A stretch of DNA of 64,000 nt from Bifidobacterium animalis subsp. animalis ATCC 25527 (GCF_000260715.1 NC_017834.1:1178001-1242000), one strand, 5' to 3'. Positions 45,805 through 55,073 are shown, counted from the stretch's first letter. The notes: a model not told the origin generated them from the sequence alone. Program-made: numbers and translations.

Positions 45805-45838
45805 AAGCCGGGTGTGCCTGTATGCCGCCCGGCTTTTC
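45805..45838 (+). terminator. Intrinsic terminator of uraA
   Basis: AAGCCGGG pairs with CCCGGCTT over a 15-base loop, followed by TTCC. Confidence 0.75.
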
Positions 45839-45918
45839 CATATCCGTCTCCATCCGTCTCCCGCAAGAATATGGGCAAGGCATCGGCATACTGTTGAGAC
45901 ATACAGTCTGGAGGATTT

Positions 45919-46992
45919 ATGGAACAGTACAGGAACAATGAGATCCCACCCATCGAATACACACCAGGCACCGGCGAATTTCGCGACGCGGTGATCGATC
46001 TGGCACATTACTGGACGGCGATCGCGGAGGATCTGCACACCGACGAACCGGGCAAGCAGGAGCGCACGGCAGCCGCCTGCCTCCGATTCCGCAAGGAATG
46101 CGCGATGTTCGACTACGCACGCGCATTGCAATGGCACGATCCGCAAGATGTGTCTGTGCACGCCGACATCCCCTACCTGCCGGACGGCGGCTACCGGGAC
46201 GGCGAGGTGCGCGGCCACCTGCTCGACGCCTACATCCCACGCGATGCCATCGTGCGTGGCGGCAACACATTGCCGGTGTACATAGACATCCATGGCGGCG
46301 GATTCACCTACGGATACAAAGAGCTCAACCGCAATTTCAACACGCATCTCGCCGATCTTGGGTTCGGCGTGTTCTCGCTGAACTACAGACCGACCCCGCA
46401 GACCGATCTCGTCGGCCAATTGCACGATATCCAGGCGGCGCTGCGCTGGATCGACGAGCATATCACACTGTTCCCCGTCAGTCCGGACAACATCTTCATC
46501 ACCGGCGACTCGGCCGGTGCATGTCTGAGTCTGCTCACATTGCTCATCGAGCACAGCGACGATGCCGCACGCGCATTCGGCATCGGACGGGCGTCGGGAA
46601 TCCACCTGCGCGGAGCTTCGCTCATCTCGGGAGTCTATGACATTACGCCGAGTTCACCAATGCGCGCGCGACTTATCGAAACAGTGGGAAACGAGTTCTT
46701 CGCAGGACTTGACGATGCCGCCGTGTTCCTGGATCCCGCGGATTGGCTCACACAGGGCATCGGCATTCCACCCCTGTTCCTGGTGACGAGCAGCGACGAC
46801 TTTGTGCAGTCGGAGACGCTGGCCTTGGCGACGTCACTCGCCCGCAACGGCCGTGATTTTGAACTCCATGATTTCAAGGTGCCACCCACGCAGACACTCG
46901 GCCATGTGTTCCCCGTCGGCATGACGTGGCTTCCCGAAAGCGAACGTGTGCTACACGGCATACGAGCATTCTCCTATCCTTTGGCGCAATAG
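45919..46992 (+). CDS. Alpha/beta hydrolase, HSL-type esterase
   Basis: The 357-residue product has the hormone-sensitive-lipase motif HGGG (His125), with the oxyanion hole, and the elbow GDSAGA with Ser198. LITSSDDFVQSE-like text (VTSSDDFVQSETLAL) supplies the Asp and the His is near TLGHVFPVG. The N-terminal 100 residues are helical. The family includes carboxylesterases of short-chain esters; the substrate is not known. The ATG at 45919 follows GGAGGATTT. Confidence 0.88.
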   Translation: MEQYRNNEIPPIEYTPGTGEFRDAVIDLAHYWTAIAEDLHTDEPGKQERTAAACLRFRKECAMFDYARALQWHDPQDVSVHADIPYLPDGGYRDGEVRGHLLDAYIPRDAIVRGGNTLPVYIDIHGGGFTYGYKELNRNFNTHLADLGFGVFSLNYRPTPQTDLVGQLHDIQAALRWIDEHITLFPVSPDNIFITGDSAGACLSLLTLLIEHSDDAARAFGIGRASGIHLRGASLISGVYDITPSSPMRARLIETVGNEFFAGLDDAAVFLDPADWLTQGIGIPPLFLVTSSDDFVQSETLALATSLARNGRDFELHDFKVPPTQTLGHVFPVGMTWLPESERVLHGIRAFSYPLAQ

Positions 46993-47155
46993 ATTGTTCA
47001 CCCTGAGAGATACAGAATCAACCCGATTTTTTGTAGAAAACAGCCTTTTCTGTATGTTGCCTGCATGAATTGTCATGAAATGGACAGCATGCATGCATAC
47101 GGCTTGCATAAATGATTTCTATGATGGAACCATCAGCAAAAGAAAGGTCAACACC

Positions 47156-47455
47156 ATGACTACCACAACGAACAATATGGATTCGAACAACATGAACAAC
47201 GGTACGGCCAACGGAGGTTCCACGCCGGGCGCCTCCAGCGACGGCGACCTCGACTTCCAGGGCAAGGCCGACGCAGCCGAGAAGGGCGAGAAGGGATGCG
47301 GCTGCAACTGCAGCGCGAAGCAGACCGAGAGCCGCGAACAGTCGAAATCGAATGAGATTCGCCAGCCCGCCGAACCGAGCAATCCGTTCCCGCAGTCCGA
47401 AGCCCCCAGCGGTGACGGCACGGGCATCAAGGCCGGCGGCGAGCAGGCCGAGTGA
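47156..47455 (+). CDS. Small hydrophilic protein with CGCNC motif
   Basis: I do not recognise this 99-residue protein. It starts with a Thr/Asn/Met-rich stretch and has no membrane segment. The only cysteines form CGCNC at residues 48-52, after a Lys/Glu/Gly helix-like segment. The C-terminal half is Pro/Glu/Ser-rich. The compact cysteine group might bind a metal or form disulfides; this is inference. The ATG at 47156 follows GAAAGG eight bases upstream, and an intrinsic terminator follows, which supports real expression. A longer frame from 47075 is less likely. Confidence 0.65.
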   Translation: MTTTTNNMDSNNMNNGTANGGSTPGASSDGDLDFQGKADAAEKGEKGCGCNCSAKQTESREQSKSNEIRQPAEPSNPFPQSEAPSGDGTGIKAGGEQAE

Positions 47456-47501
47456 TTCCGCTCCCCTATCGCAACATCTTGCGATTCTGGACGCAAATTC
47501 A

Positions 47502-47530
47502 AGCTCCGCTCCGATACGCGGGGCTTTTTT
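47502..47530 (+). terminator. Intrinsic terminator after the CGCNC gene
   Basis: AGCTCCGC pairs with GCGGGGCT (one G-T pair) across an 8-base loop, followed by TTTTT. Confidence 0.85.
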
Positions 47531-47614
47531 ATGCCCTCAGCGGCGGTCGATGCACAATTCGGCGCGCCTTGGCTAGGCTATACGTTCAGGATGTTTGGCA
47601 ACCAAGGAGGTCAT

Positions 47615-47971
47615 ATGCAAATGGACGAACCGGGAATGCAGATGCTCGACGGCGCGGCGGATATGGTGAGCATCCAGCCCGAGGCGACGGTCTCGCGCAC
47701 CGTTATGAGAACCGAAGGCGGCAACGTCGTGCTGTTCGCCTTCGATTCGGGGCAGGAACTGAGCGAACACACGGCCGCCATGCCGGCGTTCATACAGGTG
47801 CTCCGTGGACGCCTGCTCGTCAACGGCGGCGACGACGAACGCGAGGTGGCCCCCGGCGACCTCGTCTATTTGCCGACCCGACTGCCACACGCGGTGAAGG
47901 CACTTGAGCCTTCGGTGATGATGCTCACGATGATCACTGCTGCACGCGCAGCCGATGCCATCGACGGATGA
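47615..47971 (+). CDS. Cupin-domain protein
   Basis: The 118-residue product is a single cupin barrel: GNVVLFAFDSGQELSEHTAAMPAFIQVLRGRLLVNGG (cupin motif 1 with His) and EVAPGDLVYLPTRLPHAVKALEPSVM (motif 2 with His). Metal binding is likely. Substrate is unknown; small stand-alone cupins often bind sugars or act in stress. The ATG at 47615 follows AAGGAGG. The ATG at 47531 would read through the preceding terminator and is rejected. Confidence 0.85.
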   Translation: MQMDEPGMQMLDGAADMVSIQPEATVSRTVMRTEGGNVVLFAFDSGQELSEHTAAMPAFIQVLRGRLLVNGGDDEREVAPGDLVYLPTRLPHAVKALEPSVMMLTMITAARAADAIDG

Positions 47972-47990
47972 GCCGAGGGTGAAGGAGCAC

Positions 47991-48024
47991 AATGCCGCAT
48001 GGCCCTCCCGGATCATGCGGCATT
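47991..48024. terminator. Bidirectional hairpin between cupin gene and ychF
   Basis: AATGCCGCATG pairs perfectly with CATGCGGCATT across a 12-base loop, between convergent genes. Confidence 0.75.
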
Positions 48025-48059
48025 GACGTCTTTGGCCAAGGCCATCGGCCATACGCCGA

Positions 48060-49154
48060 TCATTTACTCACATTGAACTTGAACTCGACGATGTCGCCGT
48101 CCTGCATCACATAGTCCTTGCCCTCGAGGCGCAGTTTGCCCTCTTCCTTGATTTTCGCCATCGAACCGTCGGCCTCTACGAAATCGTCGTACGAGACTAC
48201 CTCGGCCTTGATGAATCCCTTCTCGAAATCGGTGTGGATGACGCCGGCCGCCTGCGGAGCGGTCCAACCCTTGTGGATCTGCCAGGCGCGCACCTCCTTC
48301 TCCCCCGCGGTGAGGAAGGTCTGCAGGCCGAGAATGTCGAAGCCCACGCGAGCGAGCTGGTCGAGCCCGGACTCATCCAGTCCCGCGTCCTCGAGCATCT
48401 CGCGAGCATCCGCCTCATCGAGTTCGGTGAGTTCGGATTCGAACTGCGCATTGAGGAAGATCGCCGGGGCGGGTGCCACCGACTTCGCCAGACGCTGCTT
48501 GAGTTCCTCGTTCTGCAGCTCCGAATCGTCCACATTGAACACGTAGATGAACGGTTTGGCGGTGAGCAGGTGCAGGTCGTACACCTCTTCCTTCTTGATC
48601 TCGCCGGCCTGCGCAGCCTGATCGATGGTGCGACCGGATTCGAGGATCTCCTTTGCCTTGAGCACGGCATCCATGTAGCTTTTCTCGATCTTCTTGCCGC
48701 GCAGGTCCTTCTCAAGCTTCGGCAGCGCGTTGTCGATCGTCTGCAGATCGGCGAGAATGAGCTCGGTGTTGATCGTGTCGATGTCGTCGTCGGGATCGAC
48801 ATGGCCGTTCACATGGATGATGTCGTCATCTTCGAACGCTCGCACGACCTCGCAGATTGCATCCGCCTCGCGAATGTTCGCGAGGAACTTGTTGCCCAGT
48901 CCCTCGCCTTCGCTCGCGCCCTTGACGATGCCGGCGATGTCGACGAAGGTGACGGTTGCCGGCACGATCTTGTCGGTGTGCACAAGCTCGGCCAGTACCG
49001 GCAGCCGTTTGTCCGGCAGTGGCACGATGCCGGTGTTCGGTTCGATCGTGGCGAATGGGTAATTCTCCGCAAGCACGTTGTTGCGGGTGAGCGCGTTGAA
49101 CATGGTGGACTTGCCCACATTGGGCAGGCCGACAATTCCGATAGTAAGAGACAT
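48060..49154 (-). CDS. ychF: Ribosome-binding ATPase YchF (Obg family)
   Basis: YchF is an Obg-like P-loop protein that prefers ATP and binds ribosomes. The 364-residue product has G1 GIVGLPNVGKST at the start, the switch region ENYPFATIEPNTGIVPLPD, G3 DIAGIVKGASEGEGLGNKF and the C-terminal TGS-like domain ending MQDGDIVEFKFNVSK. NVDD replaces the usual NKxD, as is normal for YchF. The ATG at 49154 fits the family. An extension to 49202 lacks support. Confidence 0.96.
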   Translation of the reverse strand: MSLTIGIVGLPNVGKSTMFNALTRNNVLAENYPFATIEPNTGIVPLPDKRLPVLAELVHTDKIVPATVTFVDIAGIVKGASEGEGLGNKFLANIREADAICEVVRAFEDDDIIHVNGHVDPDDDIDTINTELILADLQTIDNALPKLEKDLRGKKIEKSYMDAVLKAKEILESGRTIDQAAQAGEIKKEEVYDLHLLTAKPFIYVFNVDDSELQNEELKQRLAKSVAPAPAIFLNAQFESELTELDEADAREMLEDAGLDESGLDQLARVGFDILGLQTFLTAGEKEVRAWQIHKGWTAPQAAGVIHTDFEKGFIKAEVVSYDDFVEADGSMAKIKEEGKLRLEGKDYVMQDGDIVEFKFNVSK

Positions 49155-49211
49155 AGTGCCTACACTAGCGGCCCGCCAAGTCATTTCACCGGTTTTGCAC
49201 ATCTACGCGAA

Positions 49212-49252
49212 ACGCCGGTGCGGCAGCGTGAGTCACGCTCCCTCGCCGGCGT
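49212..49252 (-). terminator. Possible terminator of proC
   Basis: ACGCCGG pairs with CCGGCGT and an inner GCGTGA/TCACGC palindrome lies between them, in the gap between proC and ychF. The T-run is weak. Confidence 0.5.
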
Positions 49253-49286
49253 CACGGCATTCGTTCAGAATACAGACGAGAACGAT

Positions 49287-50081
49287 TCAGCCCTGCTCGA
49301 TAGCATCGACCGCACTGATGATCGCGCCACGGAACGCACGGTTCTCGAGTTCGGCGACGCCCTTGATGGTGGTGCCGCCAGGGGAACACACCGCATCTTT
49401 CATGGCACCCGGGTGAACTCCCGAGTCGAGGTACAGGGCACCGACACCTTCAATCATCTTCGCGGCCAAACGGTATGCGGTCACACGCTGCAGACCGTAC
49501 TTGACGCCGGCGTCGCCGAGCGCCTCCAAGTACATGTCGGTGAACGCCGGGGCACAACCGGCGATGCACATCGCGATCCCCATATGCGCGGTATCGACCT
49601 CCTCGATGAGCGATATGCGGGAGAACAGGTCGACGAATCCCTGGCATTGGCTCGGGGTGAGGGTGTTCACGTTCTCGCAGATCAACACTCCTTGGGCCAC
49701 GGCCATCGGAGTGTTCGGAATCGTGCACTGGATGTGGATGCCCGTGGCCGACTCACCGAACAGGGTCTGGTACCTCGCCAGATCCCAGCCTGCGGCAAGG
49801 GATACGATCATCTTCGAATCGTCGGCGAGTGCTCCGGCCATTGGAGCAAGCACATCCTCAATCTGATACGGTTTGATTGCCACGACCACCATGTCGGCGG
49901 CCGCGACGACCTCCTGCGGGGTGTGCATGGCAGTGCCGCCCACTGCCGCGATGTTGCGTTCCAACTTGTCGAAATGCGCGGCGCATGCCACAATGTCGTT
50001 CCCGTCGACCGCATGCGCACGGGTCAATCCCAGTGCGATTGCCTGTGCCATGTTGCCGTAGCCAATGAAACCAATCTTCAT
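49287..50081 (-). CDS. proC: Pyrroline-5-carboxylate reductase
   Basis: ProC makes L-proline from pyrroline-5-carboxylate with NAD(P)H. The 264-residue product has the Rossmann start KIGFIGYGNMAQAIALG, VVVAIKPYQIEDVL, IHIQCTIPNTPMAVAQG and the C-terminal SPGGTTIKGVAELE. The ATG at 50081 follows AGGAGAGTGGT. It lies 62 bases downstream of a proline iminopeptidase gene on the same strand, so one synthesises proline and the other releases it from peptides. Confidence 0.95.
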   Translation of the reverse strand: MKIGFIGYGNMAQAIALGLTRAHAVDGNDIVACAAHFDKLERNIAAVGGTAMHTPQEVVAAADMVVVAIKPYQIEDVLAPMAGALADDSKMIVSLAAGWDLARYQTLFGESATGIHIQCTIPNTPMAVAQGVLICENVNTLTPSQCQGFVDLFSRISLIEEVDTAHMGIAMCIAGCAPAFTDMYLEALGDAGVKYGLQRVTAYRLAAKMIEGVGALYLDSGVHPGAMKDAVCSPGGTTIKGVAELENRAFRGAIISAVDAIEQG

Positions 50082-50143
50082 ACCACTCTCCTGACAGTGT
50101 CCGATATGCCAATACTGTATACGGCCTGCGGAAAAACCCGATG

Positions 50144-51484
50144 CTAGAACAGTTCGTGCAGGTCGCCGCGGTCGCGTGCCTCGTCGAAGAGATGACGGAA
50201 GACGATGCCACCGTGCACGCCATCGTGTTCGAACTCGTTCGTCACCCAATAATGCGAGTTTCCTATGCGCGAAAGTGTGTCGAGCTGCAGACCGCTGTCA
50301 ACATACAGGTCGTCGAAATACACCGCACTGTTGAGCGGCACTGTGTTCGCGGCGAGTTGGTTCACGTCGTATATCACCCCGAAATGCGTGTCCTGCATCA
50401 GAACGTCCATTGCGGCGCGGAACGGTCTGAGCGCGCGCTCCTGCTCGAACATCCACGGGAAAATCGCCTCGCCGGTGAACAGCAACGGGCGCGCGTCAGT
50501 GCTGAACTGCGGCAGACTCCTATACACGTGGTCCGCCGCCCAATCAATGGGGGCGTCGAGGTCGCCGTCCGCGTAGATGAACTCCTGGAGCGGCCAATAC
50601 AGCGGATTGGAATAGGTGGCGGTCATCGCATCGAACAGGAACTCGTCGGCGAGCGGGGAATCCGGGTTTGCCGAACCGTCGCCGTCGAGAAATGCCTCGT
50701 CGAAGAGCCAATGCACCCGTTCGAATGCCGGTTTCATCCCGAAACTCGAGCCGAGGGTCTGCAGGCGCTCCACTGTGAACGGGTCGCCGTTGGGCAGCGT
50801 CACATCGGTGCTGCGCAGAATGTCGGCCACGCAGCCCACGCGTTTCGTCTCGAGCGGGTAGCGTGCGTAGAACTGTTCGGTCTTCGTCTGCATGCGTGGG
50901 AAGGTGTGCTCGTACACCTCCCTCGCGCTCGCCGGCACATGGGGTATGCCACCGGTGGTGAAACTGGCGATGAGGCTTTGCGGGAATAGCGAAAGGTATG
51001 TCAGTGTCAGGAATCCGCCATAGCTCTGCCCGAGTGTCACCCAGCGCTCTCCATCGAACTCGGTGCGCCGCAGGTGCTCGAAGTCGCGCACAATGGAGCC
51101 GGCGAGGAATTTCTTCAGATACTCCGCAGCCTGCCGCCCGTCCATATTCGCCACGGTGTGTGAGTCGATATGCGAGGAACGCCCGGTGCCCCGTTGATCG
51201 GGCAGCACCACACGGAAATGCTTGATGGCCTCGGCAATCCAGCCATCGGAGTCCGGCGAGAGCGGCCGCGGCGCCGCACCGCCGGGTCCTCCCTGCAGGA
51301 ATACGAGCAACGGCAATCGGTCGTTCACATGCTCTGGGGCACAGACCACGCGGTAGAACAGGCGAATTGTCTCGCCATCGAATCCCATGCCTGGCTCATG
51401 GCCATTCCAGTCGAGCGGCACGTCGATCGCATACTCAGACACATGGAGTCCTGGAACATAGTATTCATTGAGCAGTGCCATCAT
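50144..51484 (-). CDS. pip: Proline iminopeptidase-like alpha/beta hydrolase (peptidase S33)
   Basis: The 446-residue product has the S33 layout: the oxyanion loop LQGGPGGAAP, VLPDQRGTGRS and the nucleophile elbow GQSYGG with Ser154. It resembles proline iminopeptidases that remove N-terminal proline. The C-terminal third, with LLFTGEAIFPWMFE and the HGGIVFRHLFDEA His region, carries the rest of the triad. The first two codons are both Met. Its start overlaps the region just before the divergent kinase gene. Substrate is inferred. Confidence 0.88.
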   Translation of the reverse strand: MMALLNEYYVPGLHVSEYAIDVPLDWNGHEPGMGFDGETIRLFYRVVCAPEHVNDRLPLLVFLQGGPGGAAPRPLSPDSDGWIAEAIKHFRVVLPDQRGTGRSSHIDSHTVANMDGRQAAEYLKKFLAGSIVRDFEHLRRTEFDGERWVTLGQSYGGFLTLTYLSLFPQSLIASFTTGGIPHVPASAREVYEHTFPRMQTKTEQFYARYPLETKRVGCVADILRSTDVTLPNGDPFTVERLQTLGSSFGMKPAFERVHWLFDEAFLDGDGSANPDSPLADEFLFDAMTATYSNPLYWPLQEFIYADGDLDAPIDWAADHVYRSLPQFSTDARPLLFTGEAIFPWMFEQERALRPFRAAMDVLMQDTHFGVIYDVNQLAANTVPLNSAVYFDDLYVDSGLQLDTLSRIGNSHYWVTNEFEHDGVHGGIVFRHLFDEARDRGDLHELF

Positions 51485-51603
51485 ACTCCCTCACGGCATT
51501 TAAACGGTGCAACGCCTTCAATCTCACCCACATGCACCGACAAGGAGGCACAATCATCCCACAGACCCATGTGCAGGTGGTCTGCGGCCTATATGCTGAA
51601 GAT

Positions 51604-54156
51604 ATGGGAGAACGCTTAAAAGCCTTCTTGGCGACACATCGCATGCTGGTCATCGACACCATGACCACCATGCTGATCTGCCTGCTGTGGGCCATCACCA
51701 CGATCCCGCCATTTCTGGAGGATGGCCTGCTGGTGCGCTGGGATGCCGACGGGTGGACGCGCATCTGGTCGATCCTGCTCACGTTGCCCTTCGCATTGCG
51801 CCGCACGAAGCCGCATACCGCCGCCATCTGGTTCGTCGTCACGGTGGCGGTGCAGCTGGTGTTCGGACCGGCATTTCTACTAGCGGATGCCATGGCGTTG
51901 CCCATGTTCTATTCGGCGGTGGTCTATGATCGCCGGAACCGGACCCGCGAATACGCGATCTTGGCGTTGGCCTTCGATGTCGCCACCGTCGCCGTGATCG
52001 TATTCGCGAACACCCATGGCGCGATCTTCGGGCGTAATCACATGGCAATCCTGACGGGGGTCTATGCCTGTGCGCCCGAGGGGGCCGGATTCTCAATGCA
52101 GTCATGTGCAGCCGCCAGCATGGAATCGAGCCTCCTCTACTTCATCATGTTCACGCTGGTACTGGCCACCACGCTCGTGGCCGCACTATGGCAACGGGCA
52201 CGCCAACACACGATTCGCATGCTGGGCGAGCGGAATGCGGCCATAGCCGCCCGGGAGCAGGAGGAGAAACTCATCGCGGCCTCGGCCGAACGTGCGCGTA
52301 TCGCCCGTGACATGCACGACATCGTGGCCCATACCCTTTCGATCATCATCATCCAATCCGATGGCGGACGGTATGCCGCCACCCATGACGTGCAACTGGC
52401 GCGGTCGACGATGGACACCATTCGGCACGAGGCCGAGCATGCGATGCACGATATGAAGCAGCTGCTCGATGTGTTCGGGAGCTCATCGCATGCCGACTAC
52501 CACGACATCAATGCCTTGATCGAGCAGGCGGCCAAGGTCTCCCCCGACATCCACGTGCGACGCGAGCTCGTGGGGGATCCCTCACCGCAGCTATTGAGCG
52601 AGCCGGCGAGTGTGGCCATGTACCATGTGGTGCAGGAGGCATTGACGAACGTACGCAAATACGCGGGGCTCAATGTGAACGTCGAAGTGCGTGAGGAGTG
52701 GAACAGCGGAACCCTTTCCTTCACCATCAGCGACGACGGACGTGGTGCCTCGGCGTCCATGGATGGGCATAAGGCCGGCTACGGTCTGCTCGGCATGAAC
52801 GAACGCATCGAAGCCGTCGGCGGCACGGTGGAGGCAGGGCCCCGTCTCAACGGCGGTTTCGCAGTGCATGCCGAAGTCCCATTGGCCACCTCCGTGCAGC
52901 AGGCCGGCATCGGCTCGGAATCGCTCCTGCAGGCAACCGCGATGCACACAGAGCGCGGCGGCCCCTCCGCCGTGGAAGTCTCGGAGGAAAGCTGGGACGG
53001 TGATGTGGCCAACAGTACCGGAGCAGACGTGGATGACAGGGATGCTCAGCAGGGCAATGACAAGGGCGACCACGAGATTTGGCCCAATTTCATGCAACTG
53101 GGCAAGTCGTTGCGTTCCAAACCCATCGCGCAGGTACACGAGGACGGACACGAGAACTGGATTACCAGACTGTCACATTGGGCCGAGCACCATTATGTGC
53201 TCACCGACACGATTCTCGTCGCTGTGGCGACCGCCATCATCGTGACGGTTCCTGGCGGCATGGAGCTGCAGGACGCCGGCTACCACTTCTCCTCGGCATC
53301 CGGCGCCTTTGGGGTGATGATGACCGTACTGCTTATGCTGCCACTGTGCTGGCGCAGGCGTTTCCCTCGTGCGGTCGCATTGGCGTTCGCCATTCTCGTG
53401 TTCCTGCAACTGGTTTTCGTGAGACCATTGTTCACCGCCGATTTGGCGGCGCCATTCATCGCCTATGCCGCCATGCTCTACAGCAGCAAACGGGGCACCT
53501 GGAAATGGCTCAGCGCACTGATTGCACTCGATGGGCTGCTGTTTGCGTTCAAGACGATGCTGCTTGTCGAGGGCCACACCTCGGTCGTCGAGTGGATGCT
53601 TCATGCCACGCCTGCATTGCGACCCGAAGATGGCACCGTCAGCATCGAGTTCGCCAGTCAAGTGTTCATCGAATTCGCCGTCGCGGCCATCATGGTCTGC
53701 ATGTTGGCGATGGTGCTCGGCGCATGGGTCAAGATCAGCGGTGCGAATCCGCAGGTGCTGGAGGCCCGGGCCGAGGCGCTGCGCGAAGAGCAGCGCAAAC
53801 AACGTATCTCCGCCGCCAACCGTGAACGCGACCGTATCAGTGCGAGCATCCAATCTGAGGTGAGTGAAACGCTCAACAGCGTGATTGTCGAGACAACGCA
53901 GGAAATATCGATCATCGACCATCAGCTTGCGCAGGGAGAGGAGCCGTCTGCAGAATGGATCAGTCAGGCGTTCGCGGCCATCGGCAGTCAGGGACGCACC
54001 GCTTTGAAGCGCATGCGCGAACTGCTTGGTGTGCTGAGGGAAACCGGTGCCAGCGATGAGGCGGATCCTTCGCACAATCAGCTCAATCTGACGCCCGCGA
54101 AATCGCTTGATGAGCAGATCTCCGCCGCGCAGAGCCGCGGCGTGGGCAATGCCTAG
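51604..54156 (+). CDS. Histidine kinase with fused degenerate second kinase-like module
   Basis: The 850-residue sensor contains two modules in tandem. Module one has about four or five membrane helices (residues ~10-190), a HisKA_3 domain ARIARDMHDIVAHTLS with phosphorylatable His238, and an ATPase domain (HVVQEALTNVRKYAG, DDGRGAS, GYGLLGMNERIEAVGG). After a polar linker (about 430-515), module two has about six helices and a HisKA_3-like helix, RDRISASIQSEVSETL, in which Gln750 replaces His. It ends without an ATPase domain. So the second half looks like a pseudo-sensor, perhaps for dimer control or signal input. The response regulator follows. The ATG at 51604 has only a weak ribosome site. 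Confidence 0.88.
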   Translation: MGERLKAFLATHRMLVIDTMTTMLICLLWAITTIPPFLEDGLLVRWDADGWTRIWSILLTLPFALRRTKPHTAAIWFVVTVAVQLVFGPAFLLADAMALPMFYSAVVYDRRNRTREYAILALAFDVATVAVIVFANTHGAIFGRNHMAILTGVYACAPEGAGFSMQSCAAASMESSLLYFIMFTLVLATTLVAALWQRARQHTIRMLGERNAAIAAREQEEKLIAASAERARIARDMHDIVAHTLSIIIIQSDGGRYAATHDVQLARSTMDTIRHEAEHAMHDMKQLLDVFGSSSHADYHDINALIEQAAKVSPDIHVRRELVGDPSPQLLSEPASVAMYHVVQEALTNVRKYAGLNVNVEVREEWNSGTLSFTISDDGRGASASMDGHKAGYGLLGMNERIEAVGGTVEAGPRLNGGFAVHAEVPLATSVQQAGIGSESLLQATAMHTERGGPSAVEVSEESWDGDVANSTGADVDDRDAQQGNDKGDHEIWPNFMQLGKSLRSKPIAQVHEDGHENWITRLSHWAEHHYVLTDTILVAVATAIIVTVPGGMELQDAGYHFSSASGAFGVMMTVLLMLPLCWRRRFPRAVALAFAILVFLQLVFVRPLFTADLAAPFIAYAAMLYSSKRGTWKWLSALIALDGLLFAFKTMLLVEGHTSVVEWMLHATPALRPEDGTVSIEFASQVFIEFAVAAIMVCMLAMVLGAWVKISGANPQVLEARAEALREEQRKQRISAANRERDRISASIQSEVSETLNSVIVETTQEISIIDHQLAQGEEPSAEWISQAFAAIGSQGRTALKRMRELLGVLRETGASDEADPSHNQLNLTPAKSLDEQISAAQSRGVGNA

Positions 54157-54188
54157 AATTCACCGCGTTCGCACAGTCCACAGCAGGT

Positions 54189-54224
54189 ATGCATATATTC
54201 CACACATGTCTGGAATATATGCAT
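54189..54224. promoter_or_regulatory. 14-bp AT-rich inverted repeat between kinase and response regulator genes
   Basis: ATGCATATATTCCA at 54189-54202 pairs perfectly with 54211-54224 across an 8-base gap. It lies 30 bases upstream of the regulator's ATG. It is too AT-rich and lacks a T-run for a normal terminator, so a regulator-binding site, possibly autoregulatory, is an option. Confidence 0.55.
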
Positions 54225-54253
54225 GAAGGCATGCGTTTCGCTAGAGTGGAAGC

Positions 54254-54958
54254 ATGGCAGACGCAAGCAGGATTCGTATAGTCATCGCAGATGATCAGGA
54301 ACTCGTCCGTGCCGGGTTCACCATGGTGATCAACTCACAGCCCGACATGCAAGTCGTCGGGCAGGCCTCCAACGGCACGCAGGCGGTGCAGCTCGTCGAA
54401 CGGCTCCACCCCGACATTGTGCTCATGGACGTGCGCATGCCGGGTATGGACGGATTGGCGGCCACAGCGCAGATCACGTCACATGCCGATGGCGAGCAGC
54501 ACACCCGTGTGATCATTCTCACCACCTTTGATCTTGACGAGTACGTCATGTCGGCAATCAACGCTGGTGCTTCCGGCTTCCTGCTCAAAGACACCGAACC
54601 CGAGACGCTGCTCAACTCGATCCGCACTGTGTACCAAGGCAATGCCATCATTGCACCGACCGCCACGAAACGGCTCATCGAAAAGATGATGGAGACGGGC
54701 GTCACCCAGGAAGAGCCTGGCAGACAACAGTCAGAGGTCGCCGCCGAATACACGGATCCGGAGCTTGCCACCCTCACCGAACGCGAACGCGAGGTGCTCA
54801 TCGAGATCGCCCATGGACTGTCGAACCAGGAGATCGCCGACAAGCTGTTCATCTCACTGCCCACCGTGAAAACGCATGTGGCGCATATTCTGCAGAAGAT
54901 CAACGCACGCGACCGAGTGCAGGCGGTGGTCTTTGCCTACGAGAACCACCTGGTGTAG
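54254..54958 (+). CDS. NarL/LuxR-family response regulator
   Basis: The 234-residue product has a receiver domain with the acidic pair IADDQE, phospho-acceptor Asp in VLMDVRMPGMDG and the conserved Lys in FLLKDTE. The C-terminal LuxR helix-turn-helix reads LTEREREVLIEIAHGLSNQEIADKLFISLPTVKTHVAHIL. It is the expected partner of the kinase 97 bases upstream. The next genes, on the other strand, encode an FtsX-type ABC system, a common target of such systems, for example in response to cell-envelope stress. Confidence 0.95.
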   Translation: MADASRIRIVIADDQELVRAGFTMVINSQPDMQVVGQASNGTQAVQLVERLHPDIVLMDVRMPGMDGLAATAQITSHADGEQHTRVIILTTFDLDEYVMSAINAGASGFLLKDTEPETLLNSIRTVYQGNAIIAPTATKRLIEKMMETGVTQEEPGRQQSEVAAEYTDPELATLTEREREVLIEIAHGLSNQEIADKLFISLPTVKTHVAHILQKINARDRVQAVVFAYENHLV

Positions 54959-54981
54959 CCCGTACCGTTCAGACATATGCA

Positions 54982-55015
54982 AAAGCCGGCCAGTTGGAGA
55001 CTACTGGCCGGCTTT
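54982..55015. terminator. Intrinsic terminator between response regulator and ABC permease gene
   Basis: AAAGCCGGCCAGT pairs perfectly with ACTGGCCGGCTTT across an 8-base loop, between convergent genes. Confidence 0.88.
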
Positions 55016-55073
55016 GCCGTGATGCCAGATACAAACTTCATACCCGACATCAGGTATTTGATATCCTTCCAAA

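Noticed and set aside
48234..50147. A 637-codon open frame on the plus strand
   Set aside because: Antisense to ychF and proC, both certain from motifs. Its translation has no domain.
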